From the NCBI RefSeq assembly GCF_004210215.2, contig NZ_CP067394.1, positions 1,798,001 to 1,862,000 of the forward strand: a DNA stretch of 64,000 bases, written 5' to 3'. Made by a program: the position numbers and the translations under genes. The notes below the pieces were generated by a model. That model had not been told where the DNA came from. It searched no databases and saw only the letters and a list, made by a program, of their open reading frames with translations. Below are positions 44,382 to 55,281 of the stretch, in pieces; position 1 is the stretch's first letter; the number at the start of each line of letters is the position of its first letter. The DNA is from Cryobacterium sp. SO1 (GTDB taxonomy: Bacteria; Actinomycetota; Actinomycetes; Actinomycetales; Microbacteriaceae).

Positions 44382-46346
44382 ATGCCGGTTCCAGGGTTCT
44401 TCACGCGTACCGCCCCCCTCCGCTGGGCGCTGGAACCCGCGCTCGGCGTGATCTTCGCCCTGGCGTGGGGGACCCCCGCACTGTGGATGGGCCAGACGGC
44501 TGTGCTGTTGACGGTTTGGATGTTCGCGATCGCGGTGGGCCTGTCTCGCTTCGCCCCGCTGCTGGGCCTGGCCATCGGCGCCGTCGCGACAACGGCCGTG
44601 GTCACCGCCGGAACCGGCTATGTGTCATGGCCGGGCGCCGTACCGTTGCTTCTCACCTCCGGCTGCCTGGCGGTCTGGGGTGCCGGGCTTTACGGGCGGC
44701 GTGGGGTCAGGTTCGTCGGTCTGTCCGCAGCGCTTCTCCTCGGCATGCTCGTCACCGTCTTCCAGCTGCTGCCCCTCACCATGCCAAACCCCCAGGACCT
44801 GCCGACCACACTGAGGTTCCTCGGCGACCTGGGGTTCGGGCTCGCCGGAGGCTTCCTGGCCGCCCTCGCCCTGGTGGGCGGCTGGGCGCTGGCGCTGGTC
44901 GTGCGGGGCAGGGCCGATCGCCGGATGACCGCTGGGCCGGTTGATCCCGACGCCCTGACCCTGGAGACCTGGCTGATGCTCCCGCAGGGCGCACCGACGA
45001 GCACGGTGTCGTTCGGTATTCCTTTCCGAGGCCCCCTGGTCGCTCTGGTGGGTGACCTGTTCGGTGGCCGCACCGGCGGCCGGTTCGTTCTCCGGGCCGT
45101 CTCTCGGCGCACCCTCGCCGTCGATGTCGGAATCTCGGTCGCCTTCTTCCTCTTCTGCCTCATCCTCGACGCCGGCACTGGCGTCATGTCGTTCCTCGTA
45201 CTGGTCGGCTTCACCACCGCCCTGGCCGTGCGCCGGCTGTCACCTGGCCTGGCGCTTACGCTCGCCTGGGTCAGCGCTCTCGCCCAGATGTTGGCGGGGC
45301 TGCCGGTGCTCATGGGCAACTTCGCGGTGCTCGCCGTGTTGTATGCCACGACGGCGTATGGCGGCAAGGTGCTGCGCTGGGCCGGCCTGGTCTGCGTCGG
45401 GGTCGGCGCCATACTCGCTGCGGCGTACATCGCCGTCGGACAGCGAGGCGTCCTGTCCGTCGGCGACGCCCTCGCGCAGGGCAACGCAGCCGACCTGGTG
45501 TGGTCCTTCGTCGTCACCCTGATCGCGAGCGTCGCGGTTCTGGGCCTCTCCTGGACCCTCGGACTACTCATGCGCACCTGGCAGACCGCCAGGGAGGGCC
45601 GACTCAGCCAGCACCGAGCCGTGGAGGAACAGCGCGTCGCCCAGCGCAGCGTGGTCGTTGAACAGGAACGCAACCGGATCGCCCGCGACATGCACGACGT
45701 CGTCGCCCACTCCCTGGCCGTGGTGATCGCCCAGGCCGACGGCGCCCGCTACGCCCGCGCTGCCAATCCCGAAGCCGTCGACGAGGCGCTCACAACGATC
45801 TCGAGCACGGCCAGGGAAGCTCTCGGCGACGTACGCATCCTGCTCACCCGGCTGCGCCAGGACGACGCCGCCGGACCGCAGCCGGTGCTGGCCGACCTCG
45901 ACCGCCTGGTGACGCAGATGCAGAGCACCGGGCTCGACATCGAGTGGACGACGACCGGAACCCCCACCACCCTCGGGTCCGGTGCACAACTGGCGGTGTA
46001 CCGGATCGTGCAGGAGGCCCTCACCAATGCCCTCCGCCACGGAGATGCGGATCGTTCGGTATATTTGACGCTCGCCTGGACGGAGGGATGGGTCGCGGTG
46101 ACGATTGACAATGCGGTGGGCGTTGACTCCTCCACCGACCACTCGGGGGAGATCGGCCACGGCCTCCCTGGGATGCGGGAGCGGGCGCTCCTGGCCGGCG
46201 GATCCCTCGCCGCGGAGTCTATCGGCGACCGGTTCATCGTGGCCGCGCGACTCCCGGCCATCACCACCAACGCCCTGGCCCAGCCGGCGGCCACTCTCCC
46301 GGCAGACCAGGCCGCGGCCCTGGCCGCACCCGGAGCCGTGCAGTGA
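44382..46346 (+). CDS. Sensor histidine kinase with an extended membrane region
   Basis: 654-residue HisKA_3 kinase. Two hydrophobic modules are visible: about five helices in residues 1-185, then a polar stretch (TAGPVDPDALTLETWLMLPQG), and about five more helices from about 240 to 405 (RRTLAVDVGISVAFFLFCL onward). The phosphoacceptor is His438 (NRIARDMHDVVAHSLAVV). The ATPase domain shows QEALTNALRHG, and the G box region GHGLPGMRERALLAGG. The second hydrophobic module is the normal sensor of this kinase class, and the first looks like an added domain. Operon with its regulator by GTGA overlap. Signal unknown. Confidence 0.9.
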   Translation: MPVPGFFTRTAPLRWALEPALGVIFALAWGTPALWMGQTAVLLTVWMFAIAVGLSRFAPLLGLAIGAVATTAVVTAGTGYVSWPGAVPLLLTSGCLAVWGAGLYGRRGVRFVGLSAALLLGMLVTVFQLLPLTMPNPQDLPTTLRFLGDLGFGLAGGFLAALALVGGWALALVVRGRADRRMTAGPVDPDALTLETWLMLPQGAPTSTVSFGIPFRGPLVALVGDLFGGRTGGRFVLRAVSRRTLAVDVGISVAFFLFCLILDAGTGVMSFLVLVGFTTALAVRRLSPGLALTLAWVSALAQMLAGLPVLMGNFAVLAVLYATTAYGGKVLRWAGLVCVGVGAILAAAYIAVGQRGVLSVGDALAQGNAADLVWSFVVTLIASVAVLGLSWTLGLLMRTWQTAREGRLSQHRAVEEQRVAQRSVVVEQERNRIARDMHDVVAHSLAVVIAQADGARYARAANPEAVDEALTTISSTAREALGDVRILLTRLRQDDAAGPQPVLADLDRLVTQMQSTGLDIEWTTTGTPTTLGSGAQLAVYRIVQEALTNALRHGDADRSVYLTLAWTEGWVAVTIDNAVGVDSSTDHSGEIGHGLPGMRERALLAGGSLAAESIGDRFIVAARLPAITTNALAQPAATLPADQAAALAAPGAVQ

Positions 46347-47029
46347 GCGAGGCGGCGGCGGCTCCCGCGCGCATCCGGGTGGGCCTGGTCGACGACCAGG
46401 CCCTCTTCCGGGCAGGCATCCGCATGCTGGTGTCCTCGCAGGCCGACCTCGAGTTCGTCGGCGAAGCCGGCAACGGCGCCGCCGGAGTCGCCATGGCCGC
46501 AGCGGTCAGCCCAGACGTGATCCTGATGGACATCCGGATGCCCGTGATGGACGGCATCGACGCCACCGCGGCGATCCTCGCGGCAGCCGACTCGGCCGGG
46601 ACCATACCGCCTCGCATCGTGGTCCTCACCACCTTCGAACTCGACGAAAGCGCCGGCCGCGCCATCCGCGGCGGCGCCAGCGGCTTTCTGCTGAAAGACG
46701 CCGACCCGGAGTTCCTGCTGGCGGCGATCCGCACCGTGCACGCCGGCAGCGCCGTCATCGCCGCGTCGGCCACCCGGGAACTGTTCGCCCACTTCGACGC
46801 TCCCGAACCCGAGCGCGAGGAGCCGGAGGCCTTCGGCACCCTCACCAGCCGGGAACGCGAGATCTTCGCCCTCGCCGCACTGGGCCTGAGCAACGCCGAG
46901 ATCGCGGCGGGGGAGTTCCTCAGCGAGGCCACGGTCAAGACCCACATCAGCCGGATCCTGGGCAAGCTCTCCCTGCGCGACCGTGTGCAGCTGGTGGTCT
47001 TCGCCTTCCAGCACCGCCTGACCTCCTAG
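46343..47029 (+). CDS. NarL/LuxR family response regulator
   Basis: 228 residues, GTG start overlapping the kinase stop. Receiver domain with DD (VGLVDDQALFR), phosphoacceptor Asp63 (ILMDIRMPVMDG), the Thr-Thr of VVLTTFE, and Lys in FLLKDADP. The LuxR-type DNA-binding domain follows (LTSREREIFALAALGLSN, then LSEATVKTHISRILGKL). It should regulate a nearby target; the ABC/FtsX pair starting 113 bases downstream is a natural candidate, as kinase-regulator-ABC clusters are common in actinobacteria. Confidence 0.93.
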   Translation: MSEAAAAPARIRVGLVDDQALFRAGIRMLVSSQADLEFVGEAGNGAAGVAMAAAVSPDVILMDIRMPVMDGIDATAAILAAADSAGTIPPRIVVLTTFELDESAGRAIRGGASGFLLKDADPEFLLAAIRTVHAGSAVIAASATRELFAHFDAPEPEREEPEAFGTLTSREREIFALAALGLSNAEIAAGEFLSEATVKTHISRILGKLSLRDRVQLVVFAFQHRLTS

Positions 47030-47130
47030 CCGCCAAACACTCCCAGAGGATGACCCGGCGCGACCAGGGATCATCCGTGCGGCGGCCGCGATACCTCCAC
47101 AGCCCGACGCGGTCGGACCCTGCGAATTCC

Positions 47131-47136
47131 TAGCCT
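47131..47136 (+). promoter_or_regulatory. Candidate -10 box (TAGCCT) of the leaderless ABC-ATPase gene
   Basis: TAGCCT followed by six bases (GAAAGC) and the ATG at 47143. Confidence 0.55.
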
Positions 47137-47142
47137 GAAAGC

Positions 47143-47904
47143 ATGGAAAACACACCCTCAGACCTCGGCCTCGCGGCCAGAGTGACCCACCTCGGAAAGA
47201 CCTATGGCTCGTCGTCCACGGCGGTGACAGCCCTCGACGACGTCTCGATCGGCATCCGCCGTGGCCAGTTCACGGCCATCATGGGCCCGAGCGGCTCCGG
47301 AAAGTCGACGCTCATGCACATCATGGCCGGCCTGGACACCGCCACCTCCGGGCGCGCCTGGCTCGGCGACACCGAGATCAGCGGCCTCGCCGACGCCGCG
47401 CTCACCGTGCTCCGCCGGCGCCGGATCGGTTTCATCTTCCAGGCGTTCAACCTCGTGCCCACGCTCGACGTGCGCGGCAACATCCTGCTGCCGTTCGCGC
47501 TGGACGGCCGGAAGCCGAGCACCACCGAGAGCACCTGGATCGAACAGCTCATCGAGTCCCTCGGCCTGACCGACAGGCTCACCCACCGGCCGCACGAGCT
47601 CTCCGGCGGCCAGCAGCAGCGCGTCGCGATCGCCCGGGCCCTCGCGACCCGCCCGGAGCTGGTCTTCGCCGACGAGCCCACGGGCAACCTGGACTCCCGC
47701 ACCGGTCGGGAGGTGCTCACTCTGCTCAAGGCAGCCAGCATCGGGTACGGCCAGAGCATAGCCATGGTCACCCACGATCCCGTCGCGGCTGCTTACGCCG
47801 ACCGCATCCTCTTCCTGGCCGACGGCCGGGTGGTTGAGGATCGGGAGAAGTCCTCGGCCGAAGAGATCTCCCGCATCATGCTCGGCATGGAGCAGCGCGC
47901 ATGA
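47143..47904 (+). CDS. MacB/LolD-type ABC transporter ATPase
   Basis: 253 residues: Walker [10 protein letters not shown] at 48-56, Q-loop [12 protein letters not shown], signature LSGGQQQR, Walker [14 protein letters not shown], and the switch His in AMVTHDP. The ADEPTGNLD motif is typical of the LolD/MacB/FtsE group that works with FtsX-like permeases in mechanotransmission, lipid or peptide export. It overlaps its permease by four bases (ATGA). It may be controlled by the two-component system just upstream. Likely function is export or stress response to envelope-active compounds; the substrate is not visible. Confidence 0.93.
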   Translation: MENTPSDLGLAARVTHLGKTYGSSSTAVTALDDVSIGIRRGQFTAIMGPSGSGKSTLMHIMAGLDTATSGRAWLGDTEISGLADAALTVLRRRRIGFIFQAFNLVPTLDVRGNILLPFALDGRKPSTTESTWIEQLIESLGLTDRLTHRPHELSGGQQQRVAIARALATRPELVFADEPTGNLDSRTGREVLTLLKAASIGYGQSIAMVTHDPVAAAYADRILFLADGRVVEDREKSSAEEISRIMLGMEQRA

Positions 47905-49310
47905 GCGCCGGTACCCGCTCACGCCGGAATGACCACGCCGGCCGCGGTGCGAGCGTGCTCGTGGCCGCCCTGGCCTCGGCCTTCGGCGTGGTCCTGCTCG
48001 AGGTCACGAGCGTCATCACCACAGTCCTGAACGCCTGGGGCGTGACGGAGATGGGATCGGTACGGATCACACTGACGATTGTTGCCGCCCTGTTCATCGC
48101 GATCGCCGTGTACGTCTCGGCGATCGTCACCACGAACACCGTGGCGACCATCATCGCCGGCCGCACCCGCACCATCGCCCTGATGCGCCTGATCGGGTCC
48201 AGCGCGGGCGCACAACGCCGGGCCGTGGCCACCGACGGCCTCGCCGTGGGGGCGATCGGCGCCGTCGCCGGCGCCGTGGCGGGCATCCTGCTCGGCTTCG
48301 TGGCACTGCGGATCCTGGTCGCCACCGACGTGCTGCCCGACGTCGCCTATTCCCTCATCCAGCCGGTGCTCGCCGTCCCGGTGATCGTGGTCGTCGTCTC
48401 CACCTGGGCCGCGGCCTGGGCGGGCTCACGCCGGGTGCTCAGCGTCAGTCCGATGCAGGCCGTCGGCGCGGCCGAGGAACGCTCAGTGGAGGAGGTGACC
48501 CGCCGGCCCAGGCGCGCGCGCATCGCGATACTCATGATGGGTTCGGGGGTGCTCCTCTTGCTCGCGGGGGTCGCCGTGGGACAGGAGTCACCACTGGGCG
48601 TGCTGATCGGCCTGGTCGGTGGCATCATCTCCTTCAGCGGGCTTGTTCTCGGGTCGCACCTGATCATGCCGCCGGTGCTGGCCCTGGTCGGCCGGGTCCT
48701 CGGTTCCAGCGCCCCGGCACGACTCGCAGCGGCCAACGCGCAACGCCACCCCGAGCGCAGCGCCAGGGCCACCATCGGCCTGGTGATCGGTGTGACGCTC
48801 ATCACGATGTTCGCCGTGGCCGGCTCGACCATGGAAGTCATGATGCAGCGGACCATGGAGGACCCGGAAGCCCGGGCGGCGATCAGTGAGTCGGTATCGG
48901 TCACGCTGGCGGTGATCTCGGTTCTGGTCGGGTTCAGCGCCCTCATCGCCGCGGTGGGCATGGTCAACAACCTGGCGCAGAGCGTGCTGCAACGCTCCCG
49001 CGAGATCGGACTGTTGCGCGCTCTGGGATTCACCGCCGTCCAGGTGCGTTGGATGATCCTGGCCGAGAGCCTGCAGATGGCCGCGGCCGCCGTCGCCTTC
49101 GGCCTGGTCCTCGGTGTGTTCTACGGCTGGGCCGCCGCCCAGGCCCTGTTCGGCTGGTCCTCCGAGGGCGGCATCATCGCGCCCGCCGTGCCCTGGCTGC
49201 TGGTCGTGCTCAGCGTGGTCGGCACCGTGCTGCTCGCCGTCGTGGCGAGCCTCGTGCCGGCCCGCCGGGCCGTCTCCGTGGCTCCCGTGACGGCCCTGGC
49301 TGCCGCGTGA
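47901..49310 (+). CDS. FtsX-like ABC transporter permease
   Basis: Membrane protein of 469 residues with about eight to ten hydrophobic segments. Two FtsX-like repeats are visible: one in the first half (IIAGRTRTIALMRLIGSSAGAQRR) and one in the second (LQRSREIGLLRALGFTAVQVRWMI), each with the R-x-x-GLLRALG-type coupling motif. No large periplasmic MacB domain is present between helices. It forms the membrane part of the exporter with the ATPase encoded before it. It ends 40 bases before the leucine leader peptide. Confidence 0.9.
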   Translation: MSAGTRSRRNDHAGRGASVLVAALASAFGVVLLEVTSVITTVLNAWGVTEMGSVRITLTIVAALFIAIAVYVSAIVTTNTVATIIAGRTRTIALMRLIGSSAGAQRRAVATDGLAVGAIGAVAGAVAGILLGFVALRILVATDVLPDVAYSLIQPVLAVPVIVVVVSTWAAAWAGSRRVLSVSPMQAVGAAEERSVEEVTRRPRRARIAILMMGSGVLLLLAGVAVGQESPLGVLIGLVGGIISFSGLVLGSHLIMPPVLALVGRVLGSSAPARLAAANAQRHPERSARATIGLVIGVTLITMFAVAGSTMEVMMQRTMEDPEARAAISESVSVTLAVISVLVGFSALIAAVGMVNNLAQSVLQRSREIGLLRALGFTAVQVRWMILAESLQMAAAAVAFGLVLGVFYGWAAAQALFGWSSEGGIIAPAVPWLLVVLSVVGTVLLAVVASLVPARRAVSVAPVTALAAA

Positions 49311-49338
49311 GCCAGGTGACCGCACGGCAAAACGGTGT

Positions 49339-49344
49339 TAGCCT
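49339..49344 (+). promoter_or_regulatory. Candidate -10 box (TAGCCT) of the leuA leader transcript
   Basis: TAGCCT followed by six bases and the GTG of the leader peptide, matching the leaderless pattern. Confidence 0.6.
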
Positions 49345-49350
49345 CGGTGT

Positions 49351-49395
49351 GTGCTGTTCGGTCTGCTCCTCCTTAGCTGCCGCGACGAGTCCTAA
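49351..49395 (+). CDS. leuL: leuA leader peptide (leucine attenuator)
   Basis: A 14-residue frame: M-L-F-G-L-L-L-L-S-C-R-D-E-S, stop TAA. Five of its first eight residues are Leu, four of them consecutive, which is the hallmark of a leucine-sensing leader. The final codons (CRDES) overlap the left arm of an 11-bp hairpin. TAGCCT lies exactly six bases before the GTG, so translation probably starts at the transcript's 5' end. Known: similar leaderless leader peptides precede leuA in other actinobacteria. Confidence 0.85.
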   Translation: MLFGLLLLSCRDES

Positions 49396-49417
49396 TCTGA
49401 GGCCTCACTCGTCGCGG
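49380..49417 (+). promoter_or_regulatory. leuA attenuator hairpin
   Basis: CCGCGACGAGT (49380-49390) pairs perfectly with 49407-49417, around a 16-base loop. The left arm is the end of the leader-peptide frame, so a ribosome finishing or stalling in leuL would change whether this forms. There is no T run afterwards, so it may act by pairing with downstream sequence or by a pseudoknot with the leuA ribosome-binding site, rather than by simple termination. CCTC in the loop (49403-49406) could pair with GAGG near 49446-49449. Confidence 0.75.
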
Positions 49418-49434
49418 AGTTCGTCGTCGGCTGA

Positions 49435-51228
<1,794 letters not shown>

Positions 51229-51247
51229 GGCCTGGCCCAGTCAGAAA

Positions 51248-51280
51248 CGACACCGGTCAGACTGAGTCTGACCGGTGTCG
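51248..51280. terminator. Bidirectional terminator after leuA
   Basis: Arms 51248-51263 and 51265-51280 are perfectly complementary (16 bp, effective loop CTGAG). It sits 20 bases after leuA and 30 bases before the end of the convergent hypothetical gene. Confidence 0.85.
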
Positions 51281-51309
51281 ATGTGTCTGCACCGTTGTGT
51301 TTGCGCTGC

Positions 51310-52017
51310 TCAGACCCGCATGGCCCGCCGCGCCTCGGCCGGCGTCAGCGGCTGCGGTGCGGGCACGGGCTCGCCGGCCGGCTTGCCCAGCACCGCCGTG
51401 CAGTCGTCGATCGCCTGCGCCAACAGGTCGTGAAGCCGCTCGTCGGTGTCGGGAATGCACGCCTCGGCGATGCCCTGCACCGTGATGCGGATGATCGACT
51501 CCGCGGTGCGGTCGGTGAACCGGGTCCGCGACCACGATCCGACCGAGCCCATGAACTCCCGCGCCCAACGTTCGGTCTGCGGTGCCTTGTCAAACGCCGC
51601 CCGCACCTGGTCGGACACATCGATCGGGGGTCCTTCTGAGGCCCGCGCCAGGTGGCGCTGACAGTTGAGGATGCCCACGGCCAGGGCCCGCTGGTGATCG
51701 GCGCTGACCACCGGCAGACCGGCCGTCGCGGCACGGAGTGCCACGACGAGACGAATGCGCTGGTCGTCGCCGCGCAGCCCGATCACGGAGGGGATCAACA
51801 CCATCAGACGGCTTCTGGCGTCATCGGACGTGCAGTCGTTGACCATACGTGCCAGCGAGGCCAAAACCGGGTGGGTGCAGGCCGGATGATCGCTCCACGC
51901 CTCACCGGAGAGATGCGACGCGAACTCCATGAAGCACGCTCCACTGCGTGGGGACTTGTGTTTGCCCCGGGAAAGGACAGGCAACAGTTCGGGCGCAGTG
52001 CCCTCGAATCGTTTCAT
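51310..52017 (-). CDS. Conserved hypothetical protein
   Basis: Start at the ATG at 52017 (MKRFEGTAPELLPVLSRG), with GGGAGGT upstream; an in-frame ATG at 52050 is before that site. The 235-residue protein is mostly helical and soluble. A motif RGKHKSPRSGACFMEFASHL at 17-36 followed by WSDHPACTHPVLASLARMVND, with two Cys and several His, could bind metal. It resembles hypothetical proteins I have seen in Micrococcales, but no function is known to me. A Pro-rich C-terminus ends the protein. Confidence 0.8.
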   Translation of the reverse strand: MKRFEGTAPELLPVLSRGKHKSPRSGACFMEFASHLSGEAWSDHPACTHPVLASLARMVNDCTSDDARSRLMVLIPSVIGLRGDDQRIRLVVALRAATAGLPVVSADHQRALAVGILNCQRHLARASEGPPIDVSDQVRAAFDKAPQTERWAREFMGSVGSWSRTRFTDRTAESIIRITVQGIAEACIPDTDERLHDLLAQAIDDCTAVLGKPAGEPVPAPQPLTPAEARRAMRV

Positions 52018-52128
52018 GGAGTACCTCCCTGCGACGTGGTTGTGCCTCAATACTGACCCCAGATGCGGGTTAAGGCGAGGCCAAAACCGCTCGGAATGAT
52101 AAATCCTCAGAAAACGGTGAGGGTTCGG

Positions 52129-52890
52129 TCAGCGGTCCCCGGTGAGGGTCGGTTCCTCGGCAGGTTCCGGGGCGGGTTCCGGGGCGGTCCGGACCCGTCG
52201 CAGGGGCCAGACCCGCAGCGGCGGGATGGGACCCCGCCGACGCCAGTGCGGCCAGCTGCCGATGGCCCGCTGCTGCGGCAGGCTCCAGCCGAACCGGGCC
52301 GCGAGGACCCTGATGACCGTCGTCGCGACCACGCAGATCATCGCCGCCACGGTGATCTGCATCTCGAACGCCACCAGGACGACCAGAAGCCCGCACCCAG
52401 CAAGCGCGGCGGCCGCGTACAACGACCCGACGTGCATCACGGCTATCGGCACGTTGAGCATCATGTCCCGCAGCACCGACCCGCCCACGGCGGAGACCAC
52501 CCCGACGAACAGCGCCGGGATCTCCGGCAGGCCGGCCGCGAGGGCCTTGGTCGTGCCGATCACGCCGAACAGGCCGATCGTCACGGCATCCAGGGTGATG
52601 ATCAGGGCGCCGAGCCGGTTGAACAGGCTCTGCAGCAGCATCCCCAGCAGCGCGAACACCGCGGCGACGGGTAGGTACCAGTTGCTCAGCAGCGCGGCCG
52701 GAACCCCGCCGAGCAGGATGTCGCGGAGCAGACCGCCTCCCAGCCCCACCGTGATGCCGATGATCGAGATGCCCAGGAGGTCCATCCGGCGGTCGGTGAA
52801 CCGGCCGGCGAACATCGCCCCCTGGATCGCGCCGATGGCGACGGCGACGAGGTCGATCCAGAGCGGAATGGCGAAAAGCGGAGTGGGCAC
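52129..52890 (-). CDS. TRIC/YicG-like cation channel family protein (UPF0126)
   Basis: 253 residues with about seven hydrophobic segments. The family's two repeats are visible with the [11 protein letters not shown] and [11 protein letters not shown] motifs, each G-G-x-x-R-D in a re-entrant helix. TRIC channels conduct monovalent cations; some bacterial YicG-type proteins may move Gly or other solutes. Start placed at the GTG at 52890, because TAGGTA ends six bases upstream; a TTG at 52896 would overlap that spacer. The last 40 residues are Arg/Pro/Glu-rich and cytosolic. Divergent from recO with 76 bases between. Confidence 0.88.
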   Translation of the reverse strand: MPTPLFAIPLWIDLVAVAIGAIQGAMFAGRFTDRRMDLLGISIIGITVGLGGGLLRDILLGGVPAALLSNWYLPVAAVFALLGMLLQSLFNRLGALIITLDAVTIGLFGVIGTTKALAAGLPEIPALFVGVVSAVGGSVLRDMMLNVPIAVMHVGSLYAAAALAGCGLLVVLVAFEMQITVAAMICVVATTVIRVLAARFGWSLPQQRAIGSWPHWRRRGPIPPLRVWPLRRVRTAPEPAPEPAEEPTLTGDR

Positions 52891-52966
52891 CGTCAATACC
52901 TACCACGGTGAACAACTCCTCCGGCGCGGGCGTCGGCATCCCGCCGCCGGGGTGGGAGAATTGACC

Positions 52967-53689
52967 GTGCCCGTTTATCGTGATGAAGCCGTCGTGCTGC
53001 GCACCCACAAGCTGGGTGAAGCCGACCGGATCATCACGCTGCTCACCCGCCAGCACGGCAAGGTGCGCGCGGTGGCCAAGGGCGTGCGCCGCACGGCGTC
53101 GAAATTCGGCGCCAGGCTGGAACCCTTCATGGTCGTCGACGTGCAGCTCTACATCGGCCGCAGCCTCGACATCGTCAACCAGGCCGAGTCGATCGGCTCC
53201 TACGGGGCCGTGATCACCGCCGACTACGGCAGTTACACCGCCGCCAGCGCCATGGTCGAGACCGCGGACAAACTCACCGAATCGGAAGGGTCCCTGCAGC
53301 AGTACCTGCTGCTTGTCGGGGCGCTGCGCTCACTGTCCAGGCATGAGCACGGCTCCGGCGCCACCCTGAACTCCTACCTGCTGCGGTCCCTCTCAATGGC
53401 CGGCTGGGCGCCCAGCTTCCAGGCCTGCGCCCGCTGCGGCGCGCCGGGGCCGCACTCGGCGTTCGTGGCCCAGGTCGGTGGCATCGTCTGCGACAACTGC
53501 GCCGCCCCGGGCTCACCCCGCCTCGCCCCCGACACCATCGCCCTGCTCAGCGCCCTGCTCACCGGGGACTGGGCGTACACGGCCGAGGCCTCAGACACCA
53601 CCCACGCCCAGGCCACCGGGGTCGTCGCCGCATACACGCAGTGGCACCTCGGACGCGGCCTACGATCACTGGAGCACGTGCGCCCATGA
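52967..53689 (+). CDS. recO: DNA repair protein RecO
   Basis: Recombination mediator of 240 residues that loads RecA with RecR. The OB-fold N-terminus ([40 protein letters not shown]) and a zinc site C-A-R-C with a later C-D-N-C (CARCGAPGP and VCDNCAAPG) are typical. The GTG at 52967 follows GAGAAT by five bases, so it is likely leaderless; a long upstream open frame is discarded. It overlaps uppS by ATGA. Confidence 0.95.
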   Translation: MPVYRDEAVVLRTHKLGEADRIITLLTRQHGKVRAVAKGVRRTASKFGARLEPFMVVDVQLYIGRSLDIVNQAESIGSYGAVITADYGSYTAASAMVETADKLTESEGSLQQYLLLVGALRSLSRHEHGSGATLNSYLLRSLSMAGWAPSFQACARCGAPGPHSAFVAQVGGIVCDNCAAPGSPRLAPDTIALLSALLTGDWAYTAEASDTTHAQATGVVAAYTQWHLGRGLRSLEHVRP

Positions 53690-54522
53690 CGCCCAACCCC
53701 TTCCGTTCCGCCGCGAACAGCTCAGGCACTCCGTTCACCCACAAAGACGCCGTGCCGTTCAAACCGGTGGACTGGACCGGACTCTACCCGCCGGCGCTGC
53801 CCACCAGGGTGGTGCCAGAGCACGTCGCCGTGGTGATGGACGGCAACGGCCGCTGGGCCAACGCCAGGGGACTCTCCAGGGTCGAGGGCCACAAGGCCGG
53901 CGAGGCCGCGCTGCTCGACGTGGTCGCCGGGGCGATCCAGATCGGCGTCAAGCACATCAGCGTGTATGCGTTCTCCACCGAGAACTGGAAGCGCTCACCC
54001 GACGAGGTGCGGTTCCTGATGGGCTTCAACCGGGACGTGCTGCACCGCCGCCGCGACCAGCTCAACGACTGGGGTGTGCGGGTGCGCTGGGCGGGCCGGA
54101 AACCCAAGCTGTGGGCATCCGTGATCAACGAGCTGCAGTTCGCGGAGAAGCTCACCGCAGGCAACGATGTGCTCACTTTGACCATGTGCGTCAACTACGG
54201 CGGCCGCACCGAGATTGCGGATGCCGTGCGGGCGCTGGCCGAAGACGTCGCCGCCGGCCGGCTCAAGCCCTCCGGCATCACCGAGAAGTCCATCCAACGG
54301 CACCTGTACACCTCCACGCGGCCTGACGTCGACCTGTTCGTGCGCAGCTCGGGGGAGCAGCGCACCAGCAACTTCCTGCTCTGGCAGAGCGCCTACGCCG
54401 AGATGGTGTTCCTGGACACCCTCTGGCCTGACTTCTCCCGGGTGGACCTCTGGCACGCGATCGAGCTCTACGCCGCCAGGAACCGCCGCTACGGCGGCGC
54501 CGTGGACACGCCCACCGCCTGA
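53686..54522 (+). CDS. uppS: Isoprenyl (undecaprenyl/decaprenyl) diphosphate synthase
   Basis: cis-prenyltransferase of 278 residues making the polyprenyl carrier lipid for cell-wall synthesis. The catalytic Asp52 is in [14 protein letters not shown], and [17 protein letters not shown] and the [20 protein letters not shown] segment (substrate binding) are conserved. It starts at the ATG overlapping the recO stop. The N-terminus has about 30 extra residues. Chain length (C50 or C55) cannot be predicted from the sequence. Confidence 0.96.
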   Translation: MTPNPFRSAANSSGTPFTHKDAVPFKPVDWTGLYPPALPTRVVPEHVAVVMDGNGRWANARGLSRVEGHKAGEAALLDVVAGAIQIGVKHISVYAFSTENWKRSPDEVRFLMGFNRDVLHRRRDQLNDWGVRVRWAGRKPKLWASVINELQFAEKLTAGNDVLTLTMCVNYGGRTEIADAVRALAEDVAAGRLKPSGITEKSIQRHLYTSTRPDVDLFVRSSGEQRTSNFLLWQSAYAEMVFLDTLWPDFSRVDLWHAIELYAARNRRYGGAVDTPTA

Positions 54523-54561
54523 GCGGGAATAACTGGAGGGCCAGCTCGGGTTAGCCTCCTC

Positions 54562-55281
54562 GTGAGCGAAACCATCAAAGTAGACATCTGGTCCGACGTA
54601 CAGTGCCCCTGGTGCTATATCGGCAAACGCAAGTTCGAGGCCGGCGTCGCCGCCTTCGGCGACGAGGTCGAGGTGGAGTACCACTCCTTCGAACTCGCCC
54701 CGGACACCCCCGTCGATTTTTCGGGCAGCCCGATCGACTACCTCAGTGAGCGTAAGGGCATCCCCGTGCCGCAGGTGCTGGAGATGCTGGAGCGCGTCAC
54801 CGGCATCGCCGAGAGCGTCGGCCTGCACTACGACTACGACTCCGTGCACCAGACCAACACCATCAAGGCACACGAGCTGCTGCACTATGCCAAGGCGCAC
54901 GGGCTGCAGCTGCAGATGAAGGAGAGCCTGCTCAAGACCTACTTCGTCGACGGCGGCCACGTCGGCCGCATCGAGGACCTCGCCGACCTCGCCGCAACGG
55001 TGGGCCTGGACCGCTCCGACGTGCTGCGCTCCCTGACCGACAACGAGTACCTCGCCGCGGTCAAGGCCGACGTCGACCAAGCCGCCCAGTACGGCATCCA
55101 GGGGGTGCCCTTTTTCGTGATCGACGGAAAGTACGGCATCTCCGGCGCCCAGGACCCTGATACCTTTGCGCAAGCCCTCCGCCAGGTGCGGGGCGAAAAA
55201 GCAGCAGCAGCGACCAGCACGTCCATGAGCACAGAGTCCATGAGTACAGAGTCCATGACCACAGAGGAGACCCACGCATGA
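54562..55281 (+). CDS. DsbA family oxidoreductase (FrnE-like)
   Basis: 239 residues; no signal peptide, so cytosolic. The thioredoxin-fold active site is C15-P-W-C18 (DIWSDVQCPWCYIGKRK), the DSBA-like helical insert follows, and the cis-Pro loop is GIQGVPFFVIDGKYGISGAQ, matching FrnE (Deinococcus) type disulphide isomerases. It likely reduces or isomerises disulphides in stress response. The C-terminus is an unusual Ser/Thr/Met tail with three copies of SMSTE encoded by 15-bp repeats. The start is a GTG. It overlaps by ATGA a Cys-rich microprotein, which may be its partner. Confidence 0.9.
   Translation: MSETIKVDIWSDVQCPWCYIGKRKFEAGVAAFGDEVEVEYHSFELAPDTPVDFSGSPIDYLSERKGIPVPQVLEMLERVTGIAESVGLHYDYDSVHQTNTIKAHELLHYAKAHGLQLQMKESLLKTYFVDGGHVGRIEDLADLAATVGLDRSDVLRSLTDNEYLAAVKADVDQAAQYGIQGVPFFVIDGKYGISGAQDPDTFAQALRQVRGEKAAAATSTSMSTESMSTESMTTEETHA
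55222..55266 (+). repeat. Three tandem 15-bp units at the 3' end of the FrnE-like gene
   Basis: Units at 55222, 55237 and 55252 with consensus TCCATGAGCACAGAG and one or two differences. They encode SMSTE, SMSTE, SMTTE in the protein tail. Confidence 0.9.
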
